DNA of 64,000 bases from Sphagnum compactum (Eukaryota; Bryophyta; Sphagnopsida; Sphagnales): NCBI GenBank assembly GCA_965153455.1, contig OZ234493.1, forward strand, positions 3,782,001 to 3,846,000, given 5' to 3'. The notes beneath the pieces are model-generated. The model was not told where the DNA came from, made no database searches, and saw only the letters and a list, made by a program, of their open reading frames with translations. A program made the translations under genes and the position numbers. This document shows, one piece after another, positions 1 through 12,815 of the stretch. Each line of letters begins with the position of its first letter. Position 1 is the first letter of the stretch.

Positions 1-457
1 GAACCACCTGCTCCGAGAGAAGTTTGTGGAACTCTACAGTAAACCAATTCTTGAAAATGTGAGTTTGAACTTTGTTGGTGAGAAAGCTTAAATGCAGTGT
101 TCTCAAATATCACAGATATCATGCCTAAATGTGCCTGGTCATATGACATTTTCCTTCTTTGGGGCACAGCTGCAAGATTGAACATCTTGGTTGTAGGTGC
201 AATGCTCAGTTCACTATGGTGAATGCCTGAGGGCTGCCTAGGGATATGCATAGGATTTTGTAGTGCTTTCTGTTCAATCCTTTTCTCATCTGGAGAATTC
301 TGATGGAAACTTGCAACTGATTGCATTTTTGTGTTGTGTTGGGCAGCTACTGAGTGATTTCCAAGAACAGATGCCTAATTTGAGTTTCCCTGAGGTTCCA
401 GAGCGAGGCTGCCTTGACCTGGAGGAGGTGTTAAAAGCAACTTATTTTTTCAATTAG
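1..457 (+). CDS. RPOT: Phage-type (T7-like) organellar RNA polymerase, last two exons (5' part outside window)
   Basis: Partial gene that enters from the left edge. The first visible exon (1-58) ends at a GTGAGT donor and reads [19 protein letters not shown]. The last exon (347-457, acceptor TTGGGCAG) reads [20 protein letters not shown] and continues to a C-terminal ATYFFN and a TAG stop at 455-457. The join is in phase 0. The pattern FxxLPER-G-xxDLxxVLxxxYFF at the extreme C-terminus is typical of plant RpoT enzymes, single-subunit nuclear-encoded polymerases that transcribe mitochondrial or plastid genes. The 'VELY-KPILE' stretch just before it also fits. The catalytic palm and any transit peptide are outside the window, so the target organelle cannot be told. 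It converges on the DA2-like gene, with stops about 690 bp apart. Confidence 0.8.
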
Positions 458-1146
458 AAGTTTCAACCTAGTCATTAGCCCCTCCTCCAGTGCATTCTTC
501 AGCAACCCTAATTGCACTTGTTATTTTTTCAAACAAGTCAGTACTGCAGCAGTAGAGCCAGTTCAAGTCATCTTCACCCAGTCAGTGGATCTTGATTACT
601 GCTACATATTGAAGACCTGAGATAACTAGAGGTTAAGGGACTAGAAACTGATTGCTGTTAGATATTGAAGACCTGAGACCAGTAGAGGGAGTTTTATGGG
701 AATGGAGAATTGCCCCTATGCTGCAATCTATAGAGAGCACACCCAATTACAATTTTGGCTTGTGGGTAATGTTCTGTCAGGACATGGTCGATGATCATTC
801 CTTTGTGAGAAAATGATGAATTCATCAATATGCTCTTTTTGAGTTTATGTGGTCAGACATCTGTCGACAATTCTGTTTTTTCTTCTATAGCCTTCACTGT
901 GCAATTTACCAGTTATTGTCTCCTTGCTCTCATTGCTATTGTGTCCCTACACTTTATATATGAATACTGCAAGGTTAACCTGTCCAATTGAAGCCTGTCC
1001 TGGTGCAGATGCACAAAATAAGAGGCAACCAGTTGGGTGTGCCAAGCCTCATTTAATTGATGGATTTAATTGCTGTCTGATGAGATTGGAACATGGATAG
1101 GGTGATGCAAATAATTATTATTGAATACACTTTTTTAAAACACAAA
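458..1146. other. Convergent intergenic region with two 3' UTRs
   Basis: No coding potential seen. This gap separates the stop codons of the polymerase gene (+) and the DA2-like gene (-), so it should hold both 3' UTRs and polyadenylation sites. An AATAAT-like signal can be read on the minus strand near 1110-1125. A short phrase around 'atattgaagacctgaga' occurs twice (about 606 and 664), a minor local duplication. Confidence 0.5.
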
Positions 1147-4100
1147 TCACCATTGCATGTTACTTGATTGTTGTATGAGGGAGCCACCATCTCGGTGAAC
1201 CCTAGCTTGCTCTGCAAGGGACAGTGCCATTGCTAACATCATTTGCTCATCAAAGCTTTCAGGCACCACCACAGCACCCTTCGCTCCTGCATCCATGCTT
1301 GTACTACTTTCACCATCTCTTCTTTGTCTATTAAGTTGAATATCTGGTGCCTCCCATGCTAAGTCTGATGCAGATGGAATGCTGTGAGAGAAACTTGTCC
1401 CAATTTCCACTTGCTCCAACCTTTGATCACCTGCCCATCTACTCATTGATGGAGCAGCCCTGTATTCCCACTGTCTTGAGCTCACCCAATTGGCTAGTCT
1501 GTCACTGGTATTTGGATTCTCTGAGTCCCTGATTGGGCTTGCACTCTCCCCCTCCCTCTGTGACTTCAAATTCTCTATCTCTGTAGACATCCTTAACATT
1601 CTTTCCCTCTCATCCTTCACCTTTTGCAGCCCTAATTTTCTGACAGCTGACGAACCAATGTGCTGCCTCCTTTGAAGTGGCTCACTTGGGGAGGCAATCT
1701 CAAGTTCCTCCTCCCCATGGAGTAGTACCTCACAGGCTTGATTTGTTCCAGCAACTTCTTTCCTTAGAATGACCACAGCAGCTGGATCAGGTGGCAAAAT
1801 GCTGACAGTTGATTGCTGCGCAGCAGATGTTGTGTCACCCCCAGCAACTTGCCTTTCAGCCAATGCTGCAATGGCACCTGCTAATCCACCAGTAACTGAG
1901 CTACACCTCCGGGGAGCCCGCACTTGGGTTTCAAGAACTGACAGTGGTGGTGATGGCGGTGGCAGAGATGGTAGCAAAGGAGGGGGTCGTGAAGGCATAA
2001 TTGCTCTCACATCCGTGCTGCCTTCAGAGTCAACACCAGAATTGGTCCTCCCTGTTGACAAGCTACCTGCCACTGCTGCTCCTGCTGCTGCTATACATGG
2101 TTCATTATCTGTATATCTGTGCTGAGCCCCTTCCTCCTAAAACACCAGCACATAGAAGAACAGGGTAAAAATTCTTGGTGAAGATTCAACCCAGAGGTAG
2201 ACTGCACAAAATGTCCTCATTAAACACAAGCCTTCCACTGGGATTGCAACAGAACAGACCCATATTTCCATTTACTTTCAGTTGGCAGAATACCTGAATA
2301 GAAAGCCAGATAGCTTCCATCACCATTATGTCCTCCAAATCGAGGTCAAATTCATCGTCCCTGGCATCATTTTGTCACTACTTGTCAATTTTCCAGAATT
2401 ATCCAATTCTCTGCTTTTTTTTCCCTTCACACTTTGTATTAGAGAAAAACAACAGCGAAGTGTTGGGTTAACAGACTGTTGATCACACCTGTTTTGCTGG
2501 GAATATTCAGAGGTTGGTTCTCCGCTTGTTAACTGAGCACCTGGAGGTGATTGTGGTGTTGGGAACTCAACGATAGCATTGTGCCTGAGGGCAGAAGGCA
2601 GTACGTTTGAAACAAAAGCAGGCCTTGCTTGTTGTTGAGCAGCTCTGCCTTCATCCTCCTCCACATCGCTTTGTTGACTGCCTTGTACCCACAATGAGTC
2701 TGCTGGTTCCACTGTTGGAACTGGTCTTCCAACAGGTCTCTGAGACAGCCCCAATGATACTAGATCCTGTCCATCATGCAGAGTGATAAGAAAGCCACTT
2801 CTTGCAGGAAAAGAAAGAAAGCCTCTTTAGGACAAGAGAGGGGAACTCAAATCTTCCCACATCTGCCACCACCACATCCAAGAATCCTACTTTTTCAAAG
2901 CTCTCATATGTCATGGAAGCTGGGAACTTGGAATTACTATATCCCTAGTGCTTCAATGCTGTGATTTGGGTGGGATTGGTAAGAAGGATTCAAATCCAGG
3001 CTTACTCATCTGCTTTTGGTTTATGGGGCCACACAGCACCAACAAAGTTATCAAGCTTTAACATACTGCAAGAGGGTGAGGGGAACTGACCTCTGAAGGA
3101 TGACTGATGGATTCCCATACTACTTGCCAGCTATCCTGCTCCAAATCAGGAGGAGGGAATATGGCAAGAAGACTCGGAGCAGGAGGGGATGGAGGATCAC
3201 CATCTTGGTCATCGTCATGCCATTGTTCACGTTTCTCATCCTCCTCTAGTTCTTTTTGCCGCATTCGTATCTTTGCCTCTATTACTTTTTGCTCTTCCTG
3301 AATTTGCAAACAAAAGATAATATGGGTACAAGACAGGATAGTATGCCAAGAGATTGAAGAAGAAAATTGTAGCCTGCTTTGAAAGTTGTGAACAACCCAG
3401 AACAGCTAAACAAGCTTTGCACACTGTCAAGTTTGCAATGGAAAAAGTATGTTTGCAAGCAAACAGATATGCAAACAAGTAAAAAAACCACATCATCAAG
3501 AAAAGAAACTAATGAGTAAGCAAATAAACATGGAAAAGAGATTTAAGGCCAGACCGCTTGTTCCACGCCTTTCTCTTCCATGCTCTTAGGCCCCCGATAC
3601 TCAACCGAATAGTTTGCCATTTTGCAATACGGGCATCTATCACCACCCTGTTAAGGAATCATCTTGTGGCACATCTTTAGATCAAAGATGTTAGTTATGA
3701 CTCCACCTGAATCACCTCTTTTGGATTTTTCAACAGCAAAAAACACTCCCCTAAAAAGCTTCCCAAAATTCATCAGCAAAAGATGACAAAGACCTAAGGT
3801 GAACGGCTCTTATGCAATGCAAAACCCTGTAATGCACTCACATCCCTGCCAGTAGTTTGTCATATCCACATTGCTGCTGCTTATGAGATAATCTGTCATG
3901 ATAACCTGATTCTCATATACTGTCTTCTAAATTAGATAATGCACTCTGCATTCATACCATCCTGAACTGTTGTAATCATTTTCCAGACATAGCTTGACCA
4001 TGGCAGGGTAATAGTTCAAAAACAACAACAGGGTGGCACCCCAACAACGCTGAATACAAAAGATTATGAGAGCATTCTGGATACTGAGTTGGTCGAGTGA

Positions 4101-4923
4101 CATTTGGGGATTGCATCTGCAAAAAACACTCTGCAAAAAAACCACAAGAATACTATGGCTCAATACATGCTACCCAATAGCTACCCATAATCAAGCACAC
4201 TTCACATGTTACTTGCTTCAACTGTCATGTATATAACACAATCGACATACAAAGATTTGTGGTAAAAGGTGAGAGTTGTTGGCTCATTGGTGCTGCCATC
4301 CCTGCTGTACAATACTGCTATCCACCATGAACCTTGACCTCAGCTGGACATATAAAACCAGCAACCCATTTAAAGCAGAAGTCTCTTTTTACATCTCAAC
4401 TGAATGCCGCGTGAGTCTGCAGCCAACTTATGAAGCTTTTAGGGCATGTGGTTGTAGGAACACAGTACCTGTGCAGATGCCTTTGGTGCAACATTTGGAG
4501 CGATTGAGACTTGGATAATGCTGTCACGCCCAACCAACTGCAGTTAGAGCTACCTGACAAAGTTTTGCATAGAACAGAAAAGACTCTGCAGTCACCTGTC
4601 CAAACAGATAATAATCATGAACACACTTAATAAGAGTGTTGGGTGTAAGAAGAACATCTTGCTTGTGGCTACAATCTAGAATATTATTTTAATTGAAGAG
4701 GAAAAAAAAGGGGAGAAATTGTGAGTTTTACCAGGAAGCAAATTGGACATTCTTCAAGCTCAACTGCAGGCTCTTCTCCTCCAGGATAGCAAGGAGCCAA
4801 CTTGGAATCGAGAATGAGGCGCCGCAGCTTGCGTTGATCAATGTCTCGGGAAGGATATAATCCTTGGGGTCGTGTATGGCGGTCATCAATTGCTGGCCGC
4901 CTACGAGTGATTTTATTGCCCAT
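1147..4923 (-). CDS. DA2L: DA2/GW2-like RING-type E3 ubiquitin ligase, 8 exons, 637 aa
   Basis: Exons on the minus strand: 4923-4732, 4520-4469, 4130-4085, 3636-3555, 3297-3091, 2766-2489, 2360-2294 and 2136-1147. All introns are GT-AG and the sum is 1914 bp. The protein starts [10 protein letters not shown], followed by [13 protein letters not shown] and [10 protein letters not shown]. The RING follows across exons 1-4: CPIC (59-62), [18 protein letters not shown] and RPTQCPYC. Next comes [10 protein letters not shown], then [12 protein letters not shown] (exon 5), [18 protein letters not shown] (exon 7), a [14 protein letters not shown] block and [22 protein letters not shown] near the C-terminus. 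These blocks occur in this order in Arabidopsis DA2 and rice GW2, ubiquitin ligases that limit organ and seed size. Here the protein is longer (about 400-425 aa in those plants), mostly because of a long Ser/Pro-rich last exon. The exon 6/7 junction (AAC AG|G GAC) is the least certain: its intron has a weak pyrimidine tract. Confidence 0.9.
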
Positions 4924-6127
4924 AATTGCAAAATCCAAAAAAATGCTAACCAAATGCCACCATGTGCTCCATCAAGCATAGAACTGCTCACCTCCAAGCT
5001 GCAAAATAAAATCATGGCATGTCATAGCATGGCGGGCTTAATCAAGTTGCACTAATTTAGTGTCACCAAGGTGGCCGAGAAATCAACATCCAAGAAATTG
5101 ATTTGCCTAAGATTGATGTTGAGTGTAAACTGTCTTTGGGCATGCACTTTTTCCATCAAAAAAATTGCCCCCAGAATACTGTGCTAGGATTCTTCTTCAC
5201 CACTGCACTTGCCCTAAAACCCTAAAAATCTCAACCAAGAATATTCAAAGATCTGAAGAACAGAGACTGCATGAAGCCTTTCAACATTCTGTTTCCTGAA
5301 AATGCACTACAATCAGAGATGTTGCTTGATTTGATGGTTGGGCTTTTTTCCTGCTGCTAAGGGAAAAAAACAGAAAATTAAAACAGAGCAGGAGGATGAA
5401 GAGCTTGCTGATGATTTCCCCCCCCCCTCAACAAGAACCAACAACCACATCACCAACACAAAAGTAGTAGAAAAACTGCAGATTCAGACACCCATCTCTC
5501 AGACTTCAATTTTCAAGCAGTTTGAGTAAGTTTTCTCTCCCATAAGACAATCCAGCTCCACCCAAATCCAGAGGCACCCAGAAAAAAAAAAACCAACAAC
5601 AACAACAACAACCTGATAGATAAAAAGAAAGAAAGAACTCATTCCACAGTGCCCGACAGCACCTGGGAAAACCACAGAAAAACAAAATAGGGACAAACGA
5701 TCTGAGAGCCCAGAACTCCAGAAGTTAGCTTGTGTTTCCGGTCCTTTCGCATACCTTCAGAGCTGCAAATTGCCGAGAACCCATTATCTCGTTTCCGTCT
5801 GTCTGCGCGCTTGCTTCTTGAGCACCGAAAGATTTCAGACCCTCCCCACAAACAAACAAATGAAGGAGTTCCCCACCCGCCCTCTACCACGCACGCACAC
5901 AAGCAGATTGCTTCACGAGCTTTTTTTTTTCTTTCTATCACCACCACTGCACCATAACCCCCAAAAAAAAAGCTTGAGAAGAGGAAGAAGAAAATGAGTA
6001 GCAACACAGCACCACAACAACAAGAGAGGAGGATCGGCAACAGCGATCGTCAAGGGGAAAACAAAACACGACAGCAGCAGAGCATCAAAAACAAACGCAC
6101 GTACAGAAAGCTCACAGTTTGGGCACT
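4924..6127 (-). promoter_or_regulatory. 5' leader and promoter region of the DA2-like gene
   Basis: No separate gene. On the minus strand a plausible 5' UTR exon ends near 5757 with the donor AAG|GTATGC. A good acceptor (TTTATTTTGCAG) lies just above 5000, so a leader intron of ~750 bp is likely. Between that acceptor and the start codon at 4923 are upstream ATGs in another frame. One opens an ORF that overlaps the true start, which could dampen translation. Regulatory function is inferred, not shown. The region is rich in A/C runs and has a short CAA microsatellite near 5593-5610. Confidence 0.4.
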
Positions 6128-6657
6128 GAACCTTCTTCCAGTATTATCCCACGGTTAAATCGTCAGACCTCCGGTCCACCAGTAAATCCTTTTACCAGAA
6201 AAAGGACAATAGCCACGACGCCAACCCCCCCCGGACTGAACCTTTCTCCCGTGTTACCCCACGGTTAAAGAGTCGGATCTCCGGTTCATCCAGTAATCCG
6301 TTTGCCCTAGTGGACAATAACCGACACCAACCCTGCGGACAGAACCTTTCTCCCGTGTTACCCCACAGTTAAAACGTCGGATCTCCGGTCCTTCCAGTAA
6401 TCCGTTTGCCCTAATGCACAATAACCACGACACTAACCCTTCGGATAGAACCTTTCTCCCGTGTTACCCCACGGTTAAAACGTCGGATCTTTGGTCCATC
6501 CAGTACTCAGTCTGCCCTAATGGACAATAACCACGACACTAACCCTTCGGACTGAACCTCTCTCCCGTGTTACCCCGCGGTCAAAAATTCGGATCTCCGG
6601 TCCATTCGGTAATCCTTTTGCCCTAATGGACAATAACCACGACACTAACCCTTCGGA
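6128..6657. repeat. ~106-bp tandem repeat, five units, CpG-rich
   Basis: Units begin with GAACCTTTCTCCCGTGTTAC at about 6128, 6238, 6342, 6448 and 6554 (spacing 110, 104, 106, 106). Each contains CGGATCTCCGGTCC and ends in ACCCTTCGGAC. Unit 1 is the most diverged. Unlike most of the window the array keeps many CpG sites. It lies directly upstream of the DA2-like gene. No ORF is maintained through the units. Confidence 0.9.
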
Positions 6658-7110
6658 CAAAGATTAATTAATTCCTGCGGTCCGAAAAGGTTCTCTTATC
6701 CGGAGGGTAAAAAAATCATGTAGGTATATATCCTTTTTCCCCGAAAGGACAGGAACCACGTTTAACCCTTCGGGCAAAGATTCACTAATTCCTTCAGTCG
6801 GAAAACGTTCTCTTAACCGGAAGGTTAAAAACAAAACAGGTAGTTAATGGATTAAAGGGATTGCTGGATTTGGACCGGAGATCCGACGGTTAAACCGCGG
6901 GTAACATGGGAAGAACCTTCAGTCCGAAGGGTGAGCGCGGCTGAGCTCTCCGGTCCATCCGGTAATCTTTTTCGAGTAAAACTAATAACCAGTTTGATTA
7001 TAATAAGCAATAATAAGCGCACCAACCCTTCGGACAAAGATTCACTATATCCATCGGTCCGAAAACATTCTCGAACCCGACGCAGGGTAAAACAAATAAT
7101 AAGTATTTTA
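6658..7110. repeat. Diverged extension of the 106-bp array, with an inverted partial copy
   Basis: Fragments of the array motif continue (ACCCTTCGGGCAAAG near 6765, ACCCTTCGGACAAAG near 7024) mixed with GTTCTC..CCGGAGGGTAAA phrases. At 6872-6932 the unit is inverted: it begins GGACCGGAGATCCGACGG and ends AGTCCGAAGGGT. The mix of direct and inverted copies looks like the end structure of a small unclassified element or a rearranged satellite. Confidence 0.7.
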
Positions 7111-7277
7111 TTTTTATTTTTGAGCCGGGGCTCTTTTTGATACGTGTCATCTTTCAATTGGTTTTTCCTTTCGAGATGAAAAGTAAAAAAGCGTTCTTTT
7201 TCTTTTTCTTTTCTTCTTGTTTCCATTTTAGTGTCTGGCCTTAGATCCAACGGCCCGTATCAAATTCTGCGGATCTT

Positions 7278-7341
7278 AGCTTTTTTTCTTTCCATTTCTG
7301 TTTTCTTTTCTTTTGTCTTTTTTTTTCTTTTTTTTTCCCTC

Positions 7342-7374
<33 letters not shown>

Positions 7375-7453
7375 ATTTCTTTTTTTTTCTTTCTTTTCTT
7401 TTTTTTCCCCTCCTCTCTCTCTCTCTCTCTTTCTTTTCCCCCCCCCCCTCTTT
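7278..7453. repeat. Pyrimidine-only tract (T/CT microsatellite)
   Basis: Almost pure T/C on the plus strand, with two CTCTCTCT blocks and a terminal C run. Low-complexity DNA; apparent serine/phenylalanine/leucine ORFs through it are not genes. Confidence 0.9.
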
Positions 7454-8413
7454 TAGCCCCAATTATGTGAAAATTCTTACCTAAACAAAAGGCTGTGTCA
7501 CCTAGTTTTTTTCATTTTCCTTTCTAAAAAAGAAATGGGGTTAGCCTAGAGGAGGAGGAGGAGGAGTTGTTTGCCAAATTTGATTTTGAAAAATAGAATA
7601 TAATAAATAAACAATGTGTGGAAGGAAAAGAAAAACATGCACATGTAACCAGGGTCTCTTTTCAACCTGGTAATATAAAAAACTAGGAAATTTTTTTTTC
7701 CAAAATTACCAAATTAGTCAAACTTACACTAGCAAAAAAAAAACAACCAAAATTCCACAACCCTAGAATTGCTCCAACCCATTTTCCATCCTCCTAAGGT
7801 TTGTGTCAACCTTCCATCCGTTTTCCATTCAAATTTCATCCTTCTTCCAATAGTGGCCTATTGGCCATGATCAATTGGAACAACTTTTGGATAAATTGAA
7901 GACATACTTGAGAATTTTGGGGGAAGAAGAAAAAAAAATCGAGATTTTATTTTTCCCAACATTATGATTGGGAGGTTAGTGACCATCAATGAAAAGGGGA
8001 AAGGGCAAAAAAAGAGGGGGGGGGGGGAGAGAGGGAGAAGGAATTTCTTTTTGAAGAAAATAAGAACTTTAACAATCATGTGCAATATCTACCTATAAAG
8101 TTTCAGCTTTTTTTTTAAAATTGTCCATTCATCCACCCTCAAAATACCCAACTGCATCATCTTGCCCTTTTGGTCACCAATAATGCACAAATAGAAGTGG
8201 AAGAAGGATGACTACAAAGTGGTCACTTGACCTCTTTCAACACCAATGAACGGGTAAACTAAGAAAGTGAGAGAGAATGTGGGTTGAATACGTGATCAAT
8301 CAATCCACATGAGAGTAAACCAAAGAGGAATGAATGAAACATGAGCTTTAGAGAGAGAGAGAGACCTAGACATATTACATATATTAAAGGACGTCGGGAT
8401 GAAATGAAGCTTA
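7454..8413. other. Non-coding spacer
   Basis: AT-rich sequence with A, T and G homopolymers (for example G-rich at 8018-8039). I see no gene or recognisable element. The last three bases (TTA, 8411-8413) are the target duplication of the next element. Confidence 0.5.
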
Positions 8414-8822
8414 GAGCATCTCCAGCGGGGCTTAGTATGTGATCCTGCACAGTACAATTGGATGAAGAAAAGTCGAAACATGCCAGCAGGCTCAGGAAAA
8501 TGGTTTTTGGCTCAGCAAAAAAATGCACGCACAGTTTGCGGTGGCTGGCTGTTGTTACAGGGCGCAACGACGACGGTGTGCACCTGCAGAAAAGAGTGTA
8601 ATAAGTATGATCTGACTGCTGCTCACTGTTTCTGATTGCCCCATCATAATGATTGGTCCAGGTGGTTTGTTATTAGTAGTCCCCCCACCTATTTGCTATT
8701 TCCAAGTTTCAGTTTTCTTGTCTGGGTTAGGGTTGCAAAAAAACACTCTTATCACTATATAATAACTTGGATGTGAAAAATATTTTTGCAGGGTCACATA
8801 CTGAGCACTGCTGGAGATGCTC
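8414..8822. mobile_element. PIF/Harbinger-type MITE, 409 bp, TTA target duplication
   Basis: The left end starts GAGCATCTCCAGC and continues to CTTAGTATGTGATCCTGC. The right end is its inverse: GCAGGGTCACATACTGAGC to GCTGGAGATGCTC. TTA flanks both sides (8411-8413 and 8823-8825). A 3-bp TWA duplication and GAGCATCTCC termini are hallmarks of Tourist/PIF-Harbinger MITEs. No coding capacity. A related copy lies in the peroxidase intron at 26163-26513. Confidence 0.88.
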
Positions 8823-11800
8823 TTACAATGCACCCATTATGCTCTCTCTACAAAGCAAATTAGCACTCAAATGAGAAAGAAAAAAAATGAATAAATCTCT
8901 CTAGTTTGACTAAACCCAAGATTGCAAACTAAATCAAGTTAAAATTTCACCCCAAAAATTAAACTTGGTTGGGTGAGTGAAGAAGAGTCCTGGTTTTTTA
9001 TAACGGGATAATTCCATGACCGGCTGGTATTGGATTTTCAAATTTTAATAACTTACCCAAGTAGGGTTACATGGTTATCATCCAAGTGACTTGGATGAGA
9101 ACCGGCCAACACTCGTAACAGACCAAGAGTTCAAATTTTTACATGGCTTGAAAGTTTGTGGCATAAATATTTTGGAAAATTTTTGGGACGACCAAATGCA
9201 CCACCCATTCATATTTTTTTTTTTTTAAATCCTTTGGGTACTAGAGAGACCAAATACCCCCCCATTTGACCATCATGGCCTACTTCTACAGGCTCAATGT
9301 GAGGCGTCGGTCGGCTCGCCTCGGCTCGGCTAATAATTTCTTCACATTCTACCCCCACTAGGTTGCAACAAAGAGATTGGACAAGCTTTACGAACAAGGC
9401 CAAGGAGCAAACATCCAACAAAACGATCATCATTTTATCTCTCGGTTTTAGAATAAATGATGTGTGTGGGACACGTACCATGCGGAAAAGTGAAAGCGAA
9501 TGATTGAACACAACAATAATACCATGAAAAAAAAAGGGGGGGGGGGGGGGGGGGGTCATCAAAAGTGGCCCCCAAGCCTACGGTCCCCAAAGAGTCTTCA
9601 CTCTTCAACACATTATAACCGTCTAATTTTTGAGAGATTCGAGCAAGTTAGCTCGTCCATGTTGCTCCATTGACACATTGTCCCAAGTCTACTACACCCC
9701 CCCAAGTTTACATAATATCATAGTACCTTGGCGGCTTTGGCATAAATTAAATTAATTTTTTCAATCGAGCCAAAAAAATTTATAAATTTATTTTTTAATT
9801 TATCGTCAATTTTTCAAAAAAGTCGATTATGGTGTAAGAGTTTTGAAAAACTATGGTATTCTTGAAGGGAGGATATTGATTGAGCATTAAAATAAGTCAA
9901 GTTGTTTGAAATAAATGTATATTACAATAATTTATTTATTTTTTATTGTTGAAATTTTCAAAATTTTAAAAAACCCAAGCAAGCATCGAACCAAAAAACT
10001 TTTTTAAGTTAAATTAATTATTGTGTGTGTTGAATCCATGAAGGTACTACGATAACAAACCAAGTTTAAGAGAAAGAGTCTTGACTCTTCACATGTAGGT
10101 CCGTGCATGATCCATCCATCCAATTTGAAAGTGTCATGTCCATGCATCATTCATTCATCCATCCATCCATCCATCCATGATGGTGTGTTCATGGGTGTTC
10201 GTTCACTCTAGCCAAACCATGCCTACACACACCATCATTGCATGTTTTCACGTAATTGGTTCAACTAGAATTGTCCGAATCAGCATATTACAATCTCGTA
10301 ATGATCCATTGAAGAATGAATGAATATATGTGCACAAATCAATGGCTCAGATGTCAACGATCGATATCAAACAATTCCAGAATTAAAACTGGAATAAATA
10401 TATTGGAATGGGCTGAGCCTCACCCATTCCATTGATATACGTCGCCTCCTTTTCAATTTTCCAACCTTTCTTATACATGTGTTTTTACACCTTGTTTTGC
10501 TCCTTGTTTGGGCATTGTCAATTCTATTGCAACTATTTAGAGCTCCACTCCATCCATTATGTAAGCAAACTATGTGTTACTAAACTCATCCTCACACATA
10601 AAATGAAGGTGACTAAAAGATAAGGTTTGTGCTTGAATAAGTGCACCAAGATGGGTGCAAATTTTTGCACCTTGTGTGGATATAAAGATGATTATGCCTA
10701 CCATTGGTGTAGGGAAACATGTGAAGTTATCTATTACATGGGATTTTTATGCTTGGAACTCATTATAGTGTGAATTAGGTTTTCAAGTTTTTTGATGGGA
10801 TTTTATGGTTGGAACTCGTTATAGTGTGAATTAGGTTTCAAGTATTTGATGGGATTTTGTGGTTGGAACTTATTATAGTGTGAATTAGGTTTCAAGTAGT
10901 TTGTGTTTAGTGGGTTATCTTTATTGTTTCACCTTTCATGTTTAGAAAATGAAATTCACCTACAATGGGAAAACCAAGATTGTAAACCTCACATGGAAAA
11001 CACAAATTGATGTTCAACATCATGGTGATTAATAAGCACCTTTTGAATCCACTACATAGATGGTGTGGGTATTCTCTAGTCATTGAATCTTCTTGCAAGT
11101 GAACAAACCCAAACTTACCGTTTGGGAATGTTACCATTGCCAATGTCAAATTGACCATGCACCAAACTCATTATAGTAGTCACACAATAACATTGTTGAT
11201 TTACCCTTCTTCTTTTAACACATGATACACTTATGAGTAACCAACACCATTGTTAGCTCATGGTACATAATCTTTCTTTCTTCACATGACTATTGCATTT
11301 GCATCGTCCCCATTTGAAAATGTCACCAAGCTAGTTACTAGGAGTTTGGCCCAATGAACTTTTACTCTTATATTTTCAAATATGTTCAACCCTTAAGGAT
11401 GTCGAAATTTTTGCTTTGTCATTTTTTTGTTGAATTCAAGTTGGTTTTCCATTTTAACCTTTCAATTTTGGCTTGAACTTAAAAACAAGACAAAAAAACT
11501 AAATGAGTTAATAAACGGTCTAACCTTTTGAACTTTAACACCTATGAACCCCCTATCTAAGTCCAAAGTTTCTATAGTTACCTCTTATCCCATCTCCTTA
11601 GTTAAGGCTACTAGCACTCGTTGGCCTTGCAACTTTTCAACTAAAGCCAATCCACAACATTTCAATTCTTCATAGATTTGCATCAAGATTTGCTCTCAAG
11701 CTCTTTGGCTTTCATGCCACATCATGGAGGTGCTATCCTATTCATGTTAGCATACACAACTTTTGGTTATGCATGCTAGCTAATTTAGCATATGCTTTCA

Positions 11801-12815
11801 AATGAAGTCCATCGTCAAGAATTTTCATTATATCAAAAATCATTGTTTTTACATTTATAGCATTGTGACTACAATAATTGTAAAGTCAAGGCTACTGTTG
11901 CAAAATGATTGACTTAGTTCATTTTGACTAAGATGAAAATTAAATGTGTCTTTTGTAACTGACTTTGATTTTTTATTTAATGAAATCAAACACAATTGGA
12001 TACACATGGTGAATGTGACACCTACATGGACTTTAGAGCTCTACTTGTGACTAAAATACACTTTTCAAATTGTACCATGGAATAAGATGTTTCATATATG
12101 TGCTTACCATGCTAGTTTTGATGTTACATATGTGCATTGAAATGCAAATATTTATATTAATTATTTAAATTCATGATAATACTATGATTTTCAAATTCTT
12201 AGAAGGTTGAATAACATGTAAACAAAATCAACTATTTCTCACATTCACTCTTTTTTAAAGCCATTGATTTATTTTTAAGATTGGAACTAAATTTCTGATG
12301 TATTTAAATTTAAATAATTTTATTAATTTTATGAAATTATATATTTAAATTAATCCAACTAATATTAATTAAAAATTTTTAATTAAATCAATTTGAAGTT
12401 GATTATATAATTCCACAAATGAAATTAACCACATATTGATGTTCTAAAATATTCAATTAATAGAAATATTATACTTAAATCATAACTTAGGGCCCAAATA
12501 AAAATATTTAAATTATGTATTATTTCGATATTTGGAAATTTTAATTACATGAAAATTTTAAGTAAATGTGAATATTAAATTAATTTCAAATAACATCTGA
12601 GTTTCTAAACCAAAAATACTTCTAATTCGTGAAATAAATATTAAACTACTATAATACATTTACATTTTTAAATTAAAAATTTCAATGTATTTAGGAAGTA
12701 GAAAAATTAATTGAATTTAATAATGAAATTAAAAACATGTGAAATTTTATTATCAAAATAAATAACATTTTTTAATGCATGAGATTTGAAAAAATATGTC
12801 TTTTGTGCTGACAAT
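8823..12815. other. Gene-free AT-rich DNA
   Basis: No intact gene. It contains a ~20-G homopolymer at about 9536-9555, a CATC microsatellite near 10145-10180 and a short tandem repeat (next entry). The rest is CpG-poor, decayed repeat-like DNA in which short ORFs occur by chance. Confidence 0.5.
10747..10904. repeat. ~55-bp tandem repeat, three copies
   Basis: The phrase TTATAGTGTGAATTAGGTTT recurs with its anchor at about 10767, 10823 and 10877 (spacing 56 and 54). Each copy is preceded by TTGGAACT and followed by CAAGT. Non-coding. Confidence 0.8.

Noticed and set aside
2326-2754. DA2-like exon 6 read through to 2326
   Set aside because: The frame leaves the conserved DLDLED block; a GT donor at 2488 and AG acceptor at 2361 restore the conserved reading.
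5639-6040. Frames on both strands in the DA2-like leader
   Set aside because: Low complexity (poly-T/Phe and Gly runs), overlapping on both strands, no recognised motif.
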